DNA of 64,000 bases from Sporosarcina ureae DSM 2281 (GTDB lineage Bacteria > Bacillota > Bacilli > Bacillales_A > Planococcaceae): the NCBI RefSeq assembly GCF_000425545.1, contig NZ_AUDQ01000001.1, positions 1-64,000 of the forward strand, written 5' to 3'. Of the stretch, positions 18,489-29,365 are shown one piece after another; the stretch's first letter is position 1; each line of letters begins with the position of its first letter. A model generated the notes under the pieces. It had not been told where the DNA came from. It made no database searches and saw only the letters and a program-made list of their open reading frames with translations. Both the position numbers and the translations under genes were made by a program.

Positions 18489-19844
18489 TTATTTGAAAAA
18501 CGCATCAAAACCAGGCATTTTACCTTTCTTCTTACCTTTTTGTTGCATGTTGGTCATTTGCTTAACCATTTTCTTCATTTCCTCAAACTGCTTCAGCAAA
18601 CGGTTGACTTCCTGGGTAGAAGTTCCAGAACCCGCAGCAATTCTTTTTTTGCGGCTCGCATTAATAATTTCCGGGTTTTCCCGTTCAGCAAGCGTCATAG
18701 AATAAATGACTGCTTCCACACGACCCATCTGACTCTCATCCACTTTGGCATTGTCGAGTCCTTTGATTTTGTTCGCACCCGGCATCATTTTCAAAATTTC
18801 GTCGAGTGGTCCCATCTTCTTTACTTGTTGCATTTGATCAAGAAAATCATCAAGTGTAAAGCTTTGAGTGCGCAATTTCTGCTCTAACTCTTTCGCTTTA
18901 TCTTCATCCACGTTTTCCTGCGCTTTTTCAATCAATGACATGACATCGCCCATGCCAAGAATCCGTGAAGCCATACGTTCCGGATGGAATGGTTCAAGCG
19001 CATCCATCTTCTCACCCATACCGACAAATTTGATTGGTTTCTCAGTAACGGTACGAATAGATAATGCCGCACCACCACGTGTATCTCCATCAAGTTTTGT
19101 CAGAATGACACCAGTGATGCCAATTGTATCATCGAAACTTTTTGCAACATTGACTGCATCTTGACCTGTCATTGCATCCACTACGAGGAATACTTCATCA
19201 GGATTAGTCAGCTCGCGAATATCTTTCAATTCTTGCATAAGTGCTTCATCCACATGGAGTCGACCCGCAGTATCAATAATGACCACGTCATTATGCTCAC
19301 GTTCCGCCTCTTCCATTGCTTGTTTGGCAATTTCAACAGGTGATTGATCGGTTCCCATAGAAAATACAGGTACCGTAATCTGTTTACCTAATGTTTCGAG
19401 TTGTTGGATCGCTGCTGGACGATATACATCCGCTGCCACAAGCAAAGGTTTCTTATTATGCTTTTTACGTAGTACTGTGGCTAATTTACCAGTAGTTGTC
19501 GTTTTACCAGCACCTTGCAAACCTACCATCATAATGACCGTAGGCGATTTACGTGCGAACTGAATAGGATTTTGTTCTCCACCCATCAGATTTGTTAATT
19601 CGTCTTTTACGATTTTCACTACTTGCTGACCAGGTGTCAAACTCTTCATTACGTCCTGACCCACTGAGCGCTCGCTGACCGTCTTGACAAATTGTTTGAC
19701 GACTTTCAAGTTAACGTCTGCCTCGATTAGTGCAAAACGCACTTCACGCATCATTTCTTTTACGTCAGCTTCGTTAATTTTACCTTTGCCTGTAATTTTA
19801 TTCATAGTTCCTTGCAGGCGTTCGGCTAGACCTTCAAATGCCAT
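18489..19844 (-). CDS. ffh: Signal recognition particle protein Ffh
   Basis: Ffh is the SRP GTPase that binds 4.5S/6S RNA and signal sequences and delivers ribosomes to FtsY. The N domain is helical. The G domain holds GLQGAGKTTTTGKLA (G1), DVYRPAAIQQL, DTAGRLHVD (G3) and TKLDGDTRGGAAL (G4). The methionine-rich M domain at the C-terminus includes DFLDQMQQVKKMG and GSGTSTQEVNRLLKQF, and the last 30 residues are rich in Met and Lys. ATG 19844 is chosen (451 residues) on ribosome-binding-site spacing. The gene follows ylxM by 12 bases. Confidence 0.97.
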   Translation of the reverse strand: MAFEGLAERLQGTMNKITGKGKINEADVKEMMREVRFALIEADVNLKVVKQFVKTVSERSVGQDVMKSLTPGQQVVKIVKDELTNLMGGEQNPIQFARKSPTVIMMVGLQGAGKTTTTGKLATVLRKKHNKKPLLVAADVYRPAAIQQLETLGKQITVPVFSMGTDQSPVEIAKQAMEEAEREHNDVVIIDTAGRLHVDEALMQELKDIRELTNPDEVFLVVDAMTGQDAVNVAKSFDDTIGITGVILTKLDGDTRGGAALSIRTVTEKPIKFVGMGEKMDALEPFHPERMASRILGMGDVMSLIEKAQENVDEDKAKELEQKLRTQSFTLDDFLDQMQQVKKMGPLDEILKMMPGANKIKGLDNAKVDESQMGRVEAVIYSMTLAERENPEIINASRKKRIAAGSGTSTQEVNRLLKQFEEMKKMVKQMTNMQQKGKKKGKMPGFDAFFK

Positions 19845-19856
19845 AGACAATCCCCC

Positions 19857-20183
19857 CTATTCAAAGTCCTTTAAGGTATGTAGCAATTTCATGAAGCGAT
19901 TAAAATTTTCACTAGGAGCCATTTCTTCTAACAGCTCTATAATTTCAAGTCGACCTTCATGCTTTTCAAACAGATTGAGTTTCTTCTCGTAATCTTCGAG
20001 CATAGCCTCAGTCCGTTTCACATTGTCATACACAGCCTGTCTCGATACGCCATACTGCTCAGCGATTTCACCGAGAGAAAGATCATCCAAATAATATAAT
20101 TGCATATATAAACGTTGTTTGTCAGTTAATAATGATTGATAAAAATCAAAGAGGAAGTTCACTCTTGTCGTTTTTTCAAGCAA
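19857..20183 (-). CDS. ylxM: YlxM-family helix-turn-helix protein of the SRP operon
   Basis: This small DNA-binding-like protein is conserved next to ffh in Firmicutes and in streptococci modulates SRP function. Visible are [46 protein letters not shown] (sigma-70 region 4-like helix-turn-helix) and a helical C-terminus. The open frame can start with GTG at 20189, only 2 bases from GGAGG. The TTG at 20183 is 8 bases away and matches the family N-terminus better, so it is chosen (108 residues). Confidence 0.9.
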   Translation of the reverse strand: MLEKTTRVNFLFDFYQSLLTDKQRLYMQLYYLDDLSLGEIAEQYGVSRQAVYDNVKRTEAMLEDYEKKLNLFEKHEGRLEIIELLEEMAPSENFNRFMKLLHTLKDFE

Positions 20184-20246
20184 GATCACGACCTCCTTCA
20201 GTCACTATTATATAATATCGCGCACTTGTATTGCTGTCAAGTATTT

Positions 20247-21269
20247 TTACTTGTCTTCTGCAGTTTCGTTTTCCTCGTCTTCAGTTTCTTCCATTTCCAA
20301 TCCGTTCGCAAATAATCCATAGACATATTTCTCCGGATCGAAAGGTTGTAAATCATCGATGCCTTCACCGAGACCTACAAATTTCACCGGAATATCGAGC
20401 TTATTACGAATCGCTAGCACAATACCGCCTTTCGCTGTACCATCTAGTTTCGTCAATACAATCCCTGTGACGTTCGTTACTTCGTTAAATGTCTGCGCTT
20501 GAATTAATGCATTCTGTCCAGTCGTCGCATCTAACGCTAATAATACTTCGTGAGGAGCGTCTTCAATTTCACGGCCAATGACGCGATGTACTTTTTCTAG
20601 CTCATTCATCAAGTTCACTTTATTTTGCAAGCGACCTGCTGTATCACAGATTAAAACATCCACATTACGCTTTTTAGCTGCTTTCACAGCATCAAAAATA
20701 ACTGCAGCCGGATCCGAACCTTCCGCCTGACGAACGACCTCTACATCCGTACGCTCTCCCCAGACAACAAGTTGTTCAATGGCACCTGCGCGGAATGTAT
20801 CTCCGGCAGCCAGCATAACCGTTTTCCCTTCTTTTTTAAGGCGGGCAGCCATTTTACCGATCGTTGTGGTTTTCCCCACACCGTTCACACCGACCATCAA
20901 AATTACGTTCAGTCTACCTTCTACGATATTCAATTCACTAGAAACTTCTTCACCTGAATTGTAAATTTCTACCAACTTTTCAGAAATCAACGATTGCATG
21001 CCCGTAGTGTCTTTAATGTTTTTGCGTTGCACTTCTTCTTTCAGTAAATCGATCAATTCCATAACCGTTTCGAATCCGACGTCTGCTTGAAGTAATAATT
21101 CTTCCAATTCTTCGAAGAATTCTTCATCGACAACGCGGAATCTAAATACCAAATCGTTGACTTTCGATGTAAATGAGTCGCGTGTCTTCGTCAGTCCATC
21201 TTTGAACTTCTCTGCTACTGCTTCGTTTGTTCCTGATATTTTATTTTTTATTTTCTTAAAGAAAGACAT
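20247..21269 (-). CDS. ftsY: SRP receptor GTPase FtsY
   Basis: FtsY receives SRP-ribosome complexes at the membrane by forming a GTPase dimer with Ffh. N domain about residues 1-115. The G domain has [15 protein letters not shown] (G1), [22 protein letters not shown] (G3) and [11 protein letters not shown] (G4), ending [16 protein letters not shown]. The acidic C-terminal tail ([11 protein letters not shown]) is unusual, since acidic tracts are normally N-terminal, but it is short. Length is 340 residues. It lies 12 bases after smc. Confidence 0.97.
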   Translation of the reverse strand: MSFFKKIKNKISGTNEAVAEKFKDGLTKTRDSFTSKVNDLVFRFRVVDEEFFEELEELLLQADVGFETVMELIDLLKEEVQRKNIKDTTGMQSLISEKLVEIYNSGEEVSSELNIVEGRLNVILMVGVNGVGKTTTIGKMAARLKKEGKTVMLAAGDTFRAGAIEQLVVWGERTDVEVVRQAEGSDPAAVIFDAVKAAKKRNVDVLICDTAGRLQNKVNLMNELEKVHRVIGREIEDAPHEVLLALDATTGQNALIQAQTFNEVTNVTGIVLTKLDGTAKGGIVLAIRNKLDIPVKFVGLGEGIDDLQPFDPEKYVYGLFANGLEMEETEDEENETAEDK

Positions 21270-21281
21270 TCATTCCACTCC

Positions 21282-24200
21282 TTAGCTACTGATTTCTTCT
21301 GGCACTTCAGATAGTTTAACAGAAAGTAATTTCGAGACACCTGATTCCTGCATCGTAATCCCATATAGGACGTCCGCACCTTCCATCGTGCCTTTTCGAT
21401 GTGTGATCACAATGAATTGTGTCTGATCCGAAACTTTCCTCAAATAATTACTATATCGTACTACATTCGCTTCATCCAGTGCTGCTTCCACTTCATCGAG
21501 AATGCAAAATGGCACAGGACGAACTTCTAAAATAGAGAACAGCAAGGAAATAACCGTTAATGCACGTTCACCGCCAGATAACAGACGTAAATTCTGCAGT
21601 TTCTTCCCGGGAGGTCGTGCCATAATATCAATTCCAGTAGTAAGTAAGTTGTTTGGATCCGTTAAAACGAGATCTGCTTCCCCTCCACCGAACATATCCT
21701 TAAACACACGACGAAAATGACTGCGAATCGCTTCAAATGTCGTCTCGAAGCGACTCTTCATTTCCTGATCCATTTCTGCCATAGCTTCTTGTAATGTATT
21801 TTTAGCTTCGATCAAATCATTACGCTGTGATTGTAAAAATTCATGACGCTCTGATACTTCTTGAAATTCTTGAATCGCATTCGGATTGACAGGTCCTATC
21901 GTGGCTAGTTGTTGCTTACAATCTTCCACGGTTTTGCGAAGTAGTGGAATATCCAATGCCTCAATCTGTAATTCATTCGGACGCAAGCCGTACTCTTCAT
22001 CCAAACGATCTCTAACCGTTTCATACTGTGTTTCGAGTCTGGATAACTGAATCCTCATTGTGTTCAAGCGCTCAGAAATAGTGCCTACTTGTTGCCTGAT
22101 TATTTTTATACGCTGTTCATGATCGTGAACACGTTTAGCTTGTTGAACACGCTTAGCTTTTTCCGTCTCGATCGTTTTTTGCAACTTTTGTTTTGCCTCA
22201 TTCGCTTGTTGACTTTGCTTCTCTATTTCTTCAGGTGTTAATTCCTTGCCGATTACAAATTCCTGCACATAGTGCTGTTCTTCTTGCAACTGGCTTATTG
22301 TCAGCTCCAACTCATCTAATTGAGTGACCGTTTCCAACATACTGCTTGAATGGTAGGCATTTTGCTCTTTCAATACAGCGCTTTTTTGTTGTAAGTCATG
22401 CAATCTCTTCTGCAGAGACTGTTGTTCTTCGCGCCGGTTCTCTACTAGTCTTTCTAAACTTTCCAGCTTTTCCAACGTCTCTTGAAGTTCATTTTTCAAT
22501 GCTTCATGACGAGTTTGTAACTCTTGTTTTTTAGTCGATAACTGCTTTTCGGCAGAAGCTGTATCTGTACGTCCAATTTCAATTGTGGATATTTCCATTT
22601 CAACGGAACGCATTTCCATTTCAGTCTCCTGTAGAGATGACTGAATAAGAGACTTTTTCTGTTGGTTTTCTTCTAACTTTACGCGCAATTGATCACGAAG
22701 ATGTAAACTCGCACCAACGAGACTACGTGTTTCAGACGTTTGTGCAGTAGCCTGTTGAATAGATTCATCCATTTGTTGTAATTGATTTGCAAGAGTCTCT
22801 AGCTCAGCCTTACGTGAAAACAGCGTGGACTGGCCTTTCGCACCGCCACCTGTCAATGAACCGCCTGCATTTATTATATCCCCGTCAAGCGTCACTATGC
22901 GATAGCGATGTCCTATTGATTTCGCTAAACCTGATGCGGCTTCTAAATCACTAGCGATAATCGTCTGACCCAATAAGTTTTTAGCTACCGACTCATATGC
23001 CGGAGATGTTTGAATGAGTTCAAATGCTGTACCGATGAAACCTTGTTGTTGCGTGAGTACTTGCCGGCTATTCATAGGAAGTTCACGCGGCTTCAAAATA
23101 TCCATAGGAAGAAACGTAGCTCGACCGAAATTTTTCGTTTTCAAATAACCGATGGCCTTTCTTGCATCACGCTCAGTCGTGGTAATGATATGTTGCATGG
23201 CACCACCGAGTGCGGTTTCAATCGCTTTTGTATAGGCCGGCTCCGTCGTAATGAGTTCCACTACAGCTCCTTCGATCCCCTGAATTCGTTGTTGTTGCTT
23301 TGCATGAAGTACTTCTTTGACACCTGAATAGAACCCCGAAAAGTCCTTTTCAAGACTTTCTAGAGCACGAAGTCTTCCTTGCATTTCGGATTGTTTACGC
23401 AATGCTTTTTGCAGAAACTGCTGTTGGGTAGATAGACGTTCCTCTTCTTCTGTTAATTGTTGATGACAAGCTCTAGCTGACTTCTCCAGCTCGTCAAGCT
23501 GTTGCTGAACAGTATTTTTTTGCTCAATCTTTTCCTGTTGTTCTTTCGCAAGTTGTTGTCTGCGTTCGGAAAGCAAAGTAGTCTGAACCGTAATCTTTTC
23601 TGTGGAAGACTTTTCTCCTTGGAGTCGCTCCTCTACATGCTTGATTTCACTACGTACAGTCGCCTCTTCATTGAGACGCTCAATATAGACGGATTTCAAC
23701 TGTTCAATTTGCTGTTCGGTTTCTTTTAATGAACTGTTTAACATGGCCGTGACTTGCTTACTTTCTTGTGTAACTTCTTCAAGTTCATGCTGGGCAGTTT
23801 TCTGCTTCATCTGCATGGTACTAAGTTTGTCTTTAGCTATTCGTTGTGTTTGTTCTGCAGTATGCAACTCGTGCTTAATACGCTCTACTTGCTGCTTCGT
23901 ATTGCGAGTCTTTTCAACGGACAGTAATCTTCTGCCTTCCCACTTTTCAGCTTCTGCTGTCTGTTTAATCAATTCGTTTTGAAATTCATCCAGTTGAAAC
24001 TCTGCTTTCTTAAGGACTTTCTTGTCAAGATCCAGTTCCTGTTCATATTGTGTGAGGGCCTCGGAAGTCTTTCGCAATTCTGATTCATCACTCTTCACAA
24101 CAGCCGCTTTTTCAGAAATCTGCTGTTGTAAAGCGGACGCGTCATGATGGAGTAAACGAACATCAGCTTCCCGAAGTTCTAAACGTAGATCAGAAGCTTT

Positions 24201-24839
24201 ACGAGCCAAACCCGCTTCTTTTTCAAGAGGAACGAGTCGATCATCTATTTCTTTTAATATATCCAGGACACGATCCAAATTATCGGTCGTCTCAAATAAT
24301 TTATGCTCTGCTTGCAGTTTATGTGTTTTATACTTCAAGACACCAGCTGCTTCGTCAAAGACATTGCGTCTTTCATCAGCACGACTATTCAATATTTCAT
24401 CAACCCGACCTTGCGAAATAATGGAGAAGGCCTCTTTCCCCAATCCTGAATCCATAAATAGCGTGGTGATGTCTTTTAACCTGCAAGTCTGACCGTTTAG
24501 TAGATACGCACTGTCTCCGGATCGAAAAACCCTTCTAGTTACACTGATTTCAGTGTAGTCAAGCGGAAATAGATTTTGTGTATTATCCAATATAAGTGTG
24601 ACTTCTGCAAAATTAACCGCTTTGCGGGAATCACTGCCTGCAAAAATGACGTCTTCCATTTTACTACCGCGCAATGATTTTGCGGATTGTTCACCGAGCA
24701 CCCAGCGAATAGCATCGATAATATTACTTTTTCCGCTTCCGTTAGGTCCTACGATGGCCGTTACTCCTGGTACGAAATCAACATGAATCTTTTCCGCGAA
24801 AGATTTAAAGCCTGCGATTTCCAGCCTTTTCAAAAACAC
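21282..24839 (-). CDS. smc: Chromosome condensation protein SMC
   Basis: SMC is the ATPase of the Smc-ScpAB condensin. The 1185-residue protein has Walker A GPNGSGKSNIIDAIRW near residue 32. Long coiled coils rich in Glu, Gln and Lys flank the central hinge (FYSGVKEVL to SLTGGGAKGQST, about residues 500-665). The ABC signature LLSGGERALTVISLL and Walker B FCILDEVEAALDEANV are near the C-terminus. The start is GTG 24839 with AAGGGGAG upstream; the N-terminus MFLKRLEIAGFKSFA matches the family exactly. It follows rnc by 2 bases. Confidence 0.98.
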   Translation of the reverse strand: MFLKRLEIAGFKSFAEKIHVDFVPGVTAIVGPNGSGKSNIIDAIRWVLGEQSAKSLRGSKMEDVIFAGSDSRKAVNFAEVTLILDNTQNLFPLDYTEISVTRRVFRSGDSAYLLNGQTCRLKDITTLFMDSGLGKEAFSIISQGRVDEILNSRADERRNVFDEAAGVLKYKTHKLQAEHKLFETTDNLDRVLDILKEIDDRLVPLEKEAGLARKASDLRLELREADVRLLHHDASALQQQISEKAAVVKSDESELRKTSEALTQYEQELDLDKKVLKKAEFQLDEFQNELIKQTAEAEKWEGRRLLSVEKTRNTKQQVERIKHELHTAEQTQRIAKDKLSTMQMKQKTAQHELEEVTQESKQVTAMLNSSLKETEQQIEQLKSVYIERLNEEATVRSEIKHVEERLQGEKSSTEKITVQTTLLSERRQQLAKEQQEKIEQKNTVQQQLDELEKSARACHQQLTEEEERLSTQQQFLQKALRKQSEMQGRLRALESLEKDFSGFYSGVKEVLHAKQQQRIQGIEGAVVELITTEPAYTKAIETALGGAMQHIITTTERDARKAIGYLKTKNFGRATFLPMDILKPRELPMNSRQVLTQQQGFIGTAFELIQTSPAYESVAKNLLGQTIIASDLEAASGLAKSIGHRYRIVTLDGDIINAGGSLTGGGAKGQSTLFSRKAELETLANQLQQMDESIQQATAQTSETRSLVGASLHLRDQLRVKLEENQQKKSLIQSSLQETEMEMRSVEMEISTIEIGRTDTASAEKQLSTKKQELQTRHEALKNELQETLEKLESLERLVENRREEQQSLQKRLHDLQQKSAVLKEQNAYHSSSMLETVTQLDELELTISQLQEEQHYVQEFVIGKELTPEEIEKQSQQANEAKQKLQKTIETEKAKRVQQAKRVHDHEQRIKIIRQQVGTISERLNTMRIQLSRLETQYETVRDRLDEEYGLRPNELQIEALDIPLLRKTVEDCKQQLATIGPVNPNAIQEFQEVSERHEFLQSQRNDLIEAKNTLQEAMAEMDQEMKSRFETTFEAIRSHFRRVFKDMFGGGEADLVLTDPNNLLTTGIDIMARPPGKKLQNLRLLSGGERALTVISLLFSILEVRPVPFCILDEVEAALDEANVVRYSNYLRKVSDQTQFIVITHRKGTMEGADVLYGITMQESGVSKLLSVKLSEVPEEISS

Positions 24840-24841
24840 GA

Positions 24842-25609
24842 TTAGTTCTCCCCTTCAGTTGTCTGCATCAATAAATGCTCTATTGCACGACGGGCAGCTT
24901 CCTGTTCCGCTTCTTTCTTGGATTTGCCGATTCCTTTTCCAAGTTGTTGTTCATTGAGATTGACTACGGTAACAAACTTTTTCGCATGTGCAGGACCTTT
25001 TTCTTCAATGACTTCATATTGAAGGGGTCCGTTATTTTTTTGCTGCACCAATTCTTGCAGACGACTCTTATAATCTGTCACATGCGAAAAAGCTCCGATA
25101 CTAATTTTCGGAAAAACGATTCGTTTTAGAAACTCTTCAACGACTTCCATGCCCTGATCCAAGTAGAGCGCACCGATATACGCTTCAAATACATCCGCCA
25201 GTAATGCAGGACGCATTCTTCCGCCAGTTAGTTCTTCACCCTTGCCCAGAAGAATATAATCTCCAAAGTTCAATTCATTCGAAAACTTAACAAGTGATGG
25301 CTCACAAACAATCGCTGCACGAAGTTTCGTCAGTTCACCTTCGCTTTTTGCCGGTTCTGTACGGAATAAAAATTTAGATACCCCAAGTTCCAATACAGCG
25401 TCTCCAAGGAATTCCAATCGTTCATTATCAGAAAATTTCTTTCGGCGATGTTCATTGACATAGGATGAATGGGTAAATGCATTATACAATAAATTCTCAT
25501 CCTGGAATTGAACACCTAATTCTTGCTGGAGCTTGGTGAATTTCTCGCGTACAGCTTGTGGCAATGTAGGGTGTGATGCGGTTTCTTTCGAAGTTCTTTT
25601 ATTTTTCAT
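24842..25609 (-). CDS. rnc: Ribonuclease III
   Basis: RNase III cuts double-stranded RNA and matures rRNA and scRNA. The catalytic signature [20 protein letters not shown] is near residue 65. The second acidic site is [16 protein letters not shown] dsRNA-binding domain ([29 protein letters not shown]) forms the C-terminal 75 residues. The 255-residue length includes a 28-residue basic N-terminal tail. The neighbouring order rnc-smc-ftsY is the usual one. Confidence 0.97.
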   Translation of the reverse strand: MKNKRTSKETASHPTLPQAVREKFTKLQQELGVQFQDENLLYNAFTHSSYVNEHRRKKFSDNERLEFLGDAVLELGVSKFLFRTEPAKSEGELTKLRAAIVCEPSLVKFSNELNFGDYILLGKGEELTGGRMRPALLADVFEAYIGALYLDQGMEVVEEFLKRIVFPKISIGAFSHVTDYKSRLQELVQQKNNGPLQYEVIEEKGPAHAKKFVTVVNLNEQQLGKGIGKSKKEAEQEAARRAIEHLLMQTTEGEN

Positions 25610-25657
25610 AAACTACTCTGCCTCTCATCTATTAATAGTCTGTACACACTTGTAAAG

Positions 25658-25706
25658 CGAAAAGAGACGCTTTCTCCTTTTCAGATGAAAGGAAGAAAGT
25701 GTCTCA
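25658..25706 (-). terminator. Terminator after acpP
   Basis: GAGACGCTTTCTCCTTTT (25663-25680) pairs with GAAAGGAAGAAAGTGTCTC (25687-25705) with one bulge and one G-T pair. On the minus strand it is followed by TTTTCGC. The T tract is short, so termination may be incomplete and leave some read-through into rnc. Confidence 0.7.
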
Positions 25707-25715
25707 CCAAAAAGG

Positions 25716-25958
25716 TCATTCGCCTACTTTTTCTGTAATGTACGTTACTGCATCTCCGACAGTTGCAATTTTCTCTGCATCGTCATCAGAAATTTCCGTT
25801 TCAAACTCATCTTCAAATTCCATAACAAGTTCTACTACATCTAGTGAATCAGCTCCAAGATCCTCACGGAAAGAAGCTTCAGGTTTTACTTCGCTTTCAT
25901 CGACGCCTAGACGGTCGACAACTACTTTCGTTACACGCTCAAGTACTGTTGACAACAT
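25716..25958 (-). CDS. acpP: Acyl carrier protein
   Basis: This is the carrier of growing acyl chains in type II fatty acid synthesis. The phosphopantetheine-bearing Ser is in [15 protein letters not shown]. The protein is small (80 residues) and acidic. ATG 25958 is used, with GAGGAGGTGA immediately upstream; the in-frame GTG two codons earlier overlaps that site. It is preceded by a perfect TATAAT promoter and followed by a terminator. Confidence 0.97.
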   Translation of the reverse strand: MLSTVLERVTKVVVDRLGVDESEVKPEASFREDLGADSLDVVELVMEFEDEFETEISDDDAEKIATVGDAVTYITEKVGE

Positions 25959-26004
25959 AGTCACCTCCTCTCAAGGCCATAGTCGGCTCATTAGTTACTA
26001 TTGA

Positions 26005-26034
26005 ATTATAGAGGGTAGTCCCCTCGTTACGCAA
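26005..26034 (-). promoter_or_regulatory. Sigma-A promoter of acpP with a palindromic spacer
   Basis: On the minus strand TTGCGT (complement of 26029-26034), an 18-base spacer and a perfect TATAAT (complement of 26005-26010), 47 bases before acpP. The spacer includes GAGGGGACTACCCTC, a 5-bp inverted repeat with a 5-base centre, which might be an operator or chance. Confidence 0.65.
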
Positions 26035-26066
26035 CCATAAACAGCGCTTTAGGAGAAGTAGTTCAT

Positions 26067-26816
26067 TTACATCACCATGCCGCCGTCTACATTAATGGTC
26101 TGACCGGTAATATATTTCGCTTCATCGGATAGTAAGAATGCGACGGCACCCGCTACATCTTCCGCACTTCCAAGCTTGCCTAAAGGAATCGTTGATAATA
26201 ATTGCTCTTTCATATCATCGCCCAATTCATCTGTCATATCGGTTGTAATGAATCCTGGAGCGACGGCATTCACTAAAATATTACGTGCCGCTAATTCTTT
26301 TGCGGTTGTTTTCGTCAAACCAATGACGCCCGCTTTTGCCGCCACATAATTTGCTTGTCCAGCATTTCCTACAACACCTACGACCGAAGCCATATTAACG
26401 ATTCTTCCTGCACGCTGACGCATCATTTGGCGCGTAACAGCTTTTGTGCATAGGAATACACCTTTTAAGTTAATCGATAATACCTCATCCCACTCGTCTT
26501 CCTTCATGCGCATCAATAAATTATCTCGCGTGATGCCAGCGTTATTAACGAGGATATCAATGCTACCAAATTGCTTAATCGTCTCATCCATCATGGCTTT
26601 CACTTGATCAGCATCAGAGACATTCGCTTGAAAGACGAGTGCTTCTCCACCCGCAGAACGAATTTCCGCTGCGACCGTTTCTGCTCGATCTTGGCTACCA
26701 CTATAATTCACGACTACCTTAGCACCTTCCGAAGCTAGGCGTAAAGCGACAGTGCGCCCAATCCCTCTGGACGCCCCTGTAACTACTGCCGTTTTCCCAT
26801 CGAATCTTCCCATCAT
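26067..26816 (-). CDS. fabG: 3-oxoacyl-[ACP] reductase FabG
   Basis: FabG is an NADPH-dependent short-chain dehydrogenase for the first reduction in fatty acid elongation. The cofactor motif is [12 protein letters not shown] appears in [11 protein letters not shown]. The catalytic Ser-Tyr-Lys is in [23 protein letters not shown]. The C-terminus [12 protein letters not shown] is typical. ATG 26816 overlaps the fabD stop (ATGATGA). The alternative ATG 26822 leaves no room for its ribosome-binding site. Confidence 0.97.
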   Translation of the reverse strand: MMGRFDGKTAVVTGASRGIGRTVALRLASEGAKVVVNYSGSQDRAETVAAEIRSAGGEALVFQANVSDADQVKAMMDETIKQFGSIDILVNNAGITRDNLLMRMKEDEWDEVLSINLKGVFLCTKAVTRQMMRQRAGRIVNMASVVGVVGNAGQANYVAAKAGVIGLTKTTAKELAARNILVNAVAPGFITTDMTDELGDDMKEQLLSTIPLGKLGSAEDVAGAVAFLLSDEAKYITGQTINVDGGMVM

Positions 26817-27757
26817 GACCATCCTTTCGCTTCTTCAAGCAACTTCTCAAGCGTTTCTTCATCGTATACTGGATATACTTTTGCTGTACGGTCTATTTTA
26901 CGGATTAATCCGCTCAATACTTTTCCTGGTCCACACTCAATGAAACGAGTAACACCCAATTCAAGTAATCTTTCAATAGACTCTTCCCAGCGTACAGGTG
27001 AGTACAATTGTTCAACAAGTAATTTTTTTATTTCATCCTGCTTCGTTACTTCATCTGCTGTAACGTTTGCAATGATAGGAATTCTTGCATCCTTCATATC
27101 GATGCCTTCAAGTGTCTTTTGTAATTCTCCTGCGGCTGGTTGCATGAGAACAGAGTGGAAGGGTCCACTTACATTCAATGGTAATGCACGTTTCGCACCC
27201 GCTTCCTTCAAGGCTGTACATGCTTTATCCACGCCTTCCTTTGCACCCGAAATAACGATTTGACCGGGGCAGTTTAAGTTGGCTGGTTGTACAGGATGTC
27301 CCGATTCCGTAATGTTCGCTGTAATCGACTCCAATACGTCACGATCCATTCCAAGTATGGCCGCCATGGCACCTTTACCTGCTGGTACGGCTTCATTCAT
27401 ATACAGACCTCTTTTATGAACAGCCACTACTGCATCTTCAAATGAAAGAACTTTGGATTCAACAAGAGCTGTATACTCACCTAGACTATGTCCTGCTGTA
27501 TAGTCTGGCATAATGCCTTCTTCTTCCAAACGTGCTGCGATCATCGCACCCACCGTAAGTAGAGCCGGTTGAGCATTATAAGTCAACGTCAATTCATCTT
27601 GAGGGCCTTCGAGCATCAATGTGCTCAGTTCAAAACCAAGAGCTTCATCAGCTTTTTGCATGAATTCCTTACATGCCTCGTTCTTCTCTGTGAATACTTT
27701 CCCCATCCCTACAGCTTGTGAGCCTTGTCCCGGAAAAACAAATGCCAGTTTACTCAA
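26813..27757 (-). CDS. fabD: Malonyl-CoA:ACP transacylase FabD
   Basis: FabD transfers malonyl groups to ACP. Visible are [14 protein letters not shown] at the N-terminus, the nucleophilic Ser in [11 protein letters not shown], the substrate-binding Arg in AVHKRGLYM and the catalytic His in GPFHSVLM. The 314-residue length is normal. It overlaps plsX by 4 bases upstream and fabG downstream, giving a coupled fapR-plsX-fabD-fabG operon. Confidence 0.97.
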   Translation of the reverse strand: MSKLAFVFPGQGSQAVGMGKVFTEKNEACKEFMQKADEALGFELSTLMLEGPQDELTLTYNAQPALLTVGAMIAARLEEEGIMPDYTAGHSLGEYTALVESKVLSFEDAVVAVHKRGLYMNEAVPAGKGAMAAILGMDRDVLESITANITESGHPVQPANLNCPGQIVISGAKEGVDKACTALKEAGAKRALPLNVSGPFHSVLMQPAAGELQKTLEGIDMKDARIPIIANVTADEVTKQDEIKKLLVEQLYSPVRWEESIERLLELGVTRFIECGPGKVLSGLIRKIDRTAKVYPVYDEETLEKLLEEAKGWS

Positions 27758-28746
27758 GATTCCTCTTCCTCTCCGATTGTTTTTTTAATCGTTTCGCATA
27801 CTTGATATTGTACCATGGTTCTTGCTTGGCGAACTGCATTAAAAAGCGCGTTGGCATTTGATGAACCATGCGCTTTGATGACCGGATGGTTCAAGCCAAA
27901 TAAACCCGCTCCGCCATACTCCGAGTAATCCATCTTCTTCTTCAAACCTTTTAGATCATCTTTCACTAAGCCAGCGGCAAGTTTGGTTTTCAATGAAGAC
28001 ATGAACACATCTTTGATCATGGAAAACACATTCATCGCAGTACCTTCAATAGTTTTCAACACCATGTTTCCTGTAAAACCGTCCGTGACAACGACATCTG
28101 CCACGCCATTCAACAAATCACGCGACTCCACATTACCGACGAAGTTGATGGGTGCAGCTTGCAACTCTTCATAGGCGTGTTTTGTCAGCTCATTACCTTT
28201 TCCAGCTTCTGTTCCAATATTCAATAACCCTACACGGGGCTTGTCGATTCCGCGCACTTTCTCTGCATAGATACTACCCATGACGGCAAATTGTGCTAAC
28301 TGTGTCGGTTTACTATCTGAGTTCGCTCCTGCATCTAACAACACGAAACCACTGCCGTCAATGGTGGGTAACGTCGGTGCCAGTGCCGGTCTTTGAATAC
28401 CATCTAAGCGACCTACGATAAAGAGTCCTGCCGACATAAGAGCACCTGTATTACCAGCTGACACACACGCCTGAGCCTCTCCATCTTTTACCGCTTGCGC
28501 CATACGGACCATGGAAGCATCTTTTTTCTTTCGAATCGCACGCACGGGCTCATCATCAGGTTCAATGACTTCAGAGCAGTGTACTACTTGGAGGCGTGGA
28601 TGTGTTTCGAGGAATGGTGCCATTTTTTGCTCATCACCAAATATATGTATCGTTATGTCATCAAATGCATGAAGGCTCTGCAATACTCCTTTGACAATCT
28701 CTCCGGGTGCGTTATCTCCACCCATTGCATCTACTGCAATAATCAT
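27754..28746 (-). CDS. plsX: Phosphate acyltransferase PlsX
   Basis: PlsX makes acyl-phosphate from acyl-ACP for phospholipid synthesis through PlsY. Visible are [47 protein letters not shown] and [16 protein letters not shown]. Length is 330 residues. It starts 6 bases after fapR. Co-transcription with FapR matches B. subtilis. Confidence 0.97.
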   Translation of the reverse strand: MIIAVDAMGGDNAPGEIVKGVLQSLHAFDDITIHIFGDEQKMAPFLETHPRLQVVHCSEVIEPDDEPVRAIRKKKDASMVRMAQAVKDGEAQACVSAGNTGALMSAGLFIVGRLDGIQRPALAPTLPTIDGSGFVLLDAGANSDSKPTQLAQFAVMGSIYAEKVRGIDKPRVGLLNIGTEAGKGNELTKHAYEELQAAPINFVGNVESRDLLNGVADVVVTDGFTGNMVLKTIEGTAMNVFSMIKDVFMSSLKTKLAAGLVKDDLKGLKKKMDYSEYGGAGLFGLNHPVIKAHGSSNANALFNAVRQARTMVQYQVCETIKKTIGEEEES

Positions 28747-28752
28747 ATGTAA

Positions 28753-29325
28753 TTACCCGCCTTTTTTTGTTGTACGGTACATCTGAAACTCTCCCGAAAA
28801 AACAGGATCACTCTCTACTGTTGACAGGACATCGACGACCGTACTTTTATTTTTCAAGGTTTCCTTGCGCACAGTAGCACGAGACACTACACGATCACCG
28901 GCTCTTACTGGCTTTTGAAAGTGCAGTGAAGAACGAACTGTCAAAGCCAAATCATCGTCCAAGACCGCTACAGCCAATGAGTTCGCTTGCGCAAACAAAT
29001 GATGACCTCTGGCTATGCCATTTCGTTTGAACACATGCACGTCTTGTACATCAAAGATTGAAATTGCTTTATCATCCAATTCCACATCAATAATTTCTCC
29101 AAATATTTCTTCTGCTTGCATAGACTTCACTGTACCTAACATTTGTTGTGACGCTACGGATTTCAACCGCTCTCGCAATTCCGGAATATGACATTCTAAT
29201 CGGTCCAGCCGGACGGTTTGAATACTCACAGAAAAATGCCTGGCAATGTCTTCATCTGTTAGAAAAGGATCTTCTTTAAGCAGCGTTACAAGTAATTGTT
29301 GCCTCTCCTGTTTCGGAACTCTCAA
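28753..29325 (-). CDS. fapR: Fatty-acid and phospholipid biosynthesis repressor FapR
   Basis: FapR represses fatty-acid genes and is released by malonyl-CoA. The N-terminal DeoR-like helix-turn-helix (DEDIARHFSVSIQTVRLDRLE) is followed by a hot-dog effector domain (GHHLFAQANSLAVAVLDDDLALTV, then VFSGEFQMYR). The 190-residue length is normal. The start is TTG 29325, 8 bases after GGAGGGG; no ATG or GTG fits. A FapR-type operator overlaps its promoter, so autoregulation is expected. Confidence 0.96.
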   Translation of the reverse strand: MRVPKQERQQLLVTLLKEDPFLTDEDIARHFSVSIQTVRLDRLECHIPELRERLKSVASQQMLGTVKSMQAEEIFGEIIDVELDDKAISIFDVQDVHVFKRNGIARGHHLFAQANSLAVAVLDDDLALTVRSSLHFQKPVRAGDRVVSRATVRKETLKNKSTVVDVLSTVESDPVFSGEFQMYRTTKKGG

Positions 29326-29343
29326 TTACTACACCCCTCCAGA

Positions 29344-29360
29344 TTAGCACTTGGTATTAA
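29344..29360 (-). promoter_or_regulatory. FapR operator
   Basis: On the minus strand TTAATACCAAGTGCTAA is an imperfect 17-base palindrome that matches the known FapR box pattern TTAGTACC-n-rGTACTAA. It lies directly downstream of the -10 box and covers the predicted start site, where a bound repressor would block transcription. Confidence 0.75.
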
Positions 29361-29365
29361 TACTA

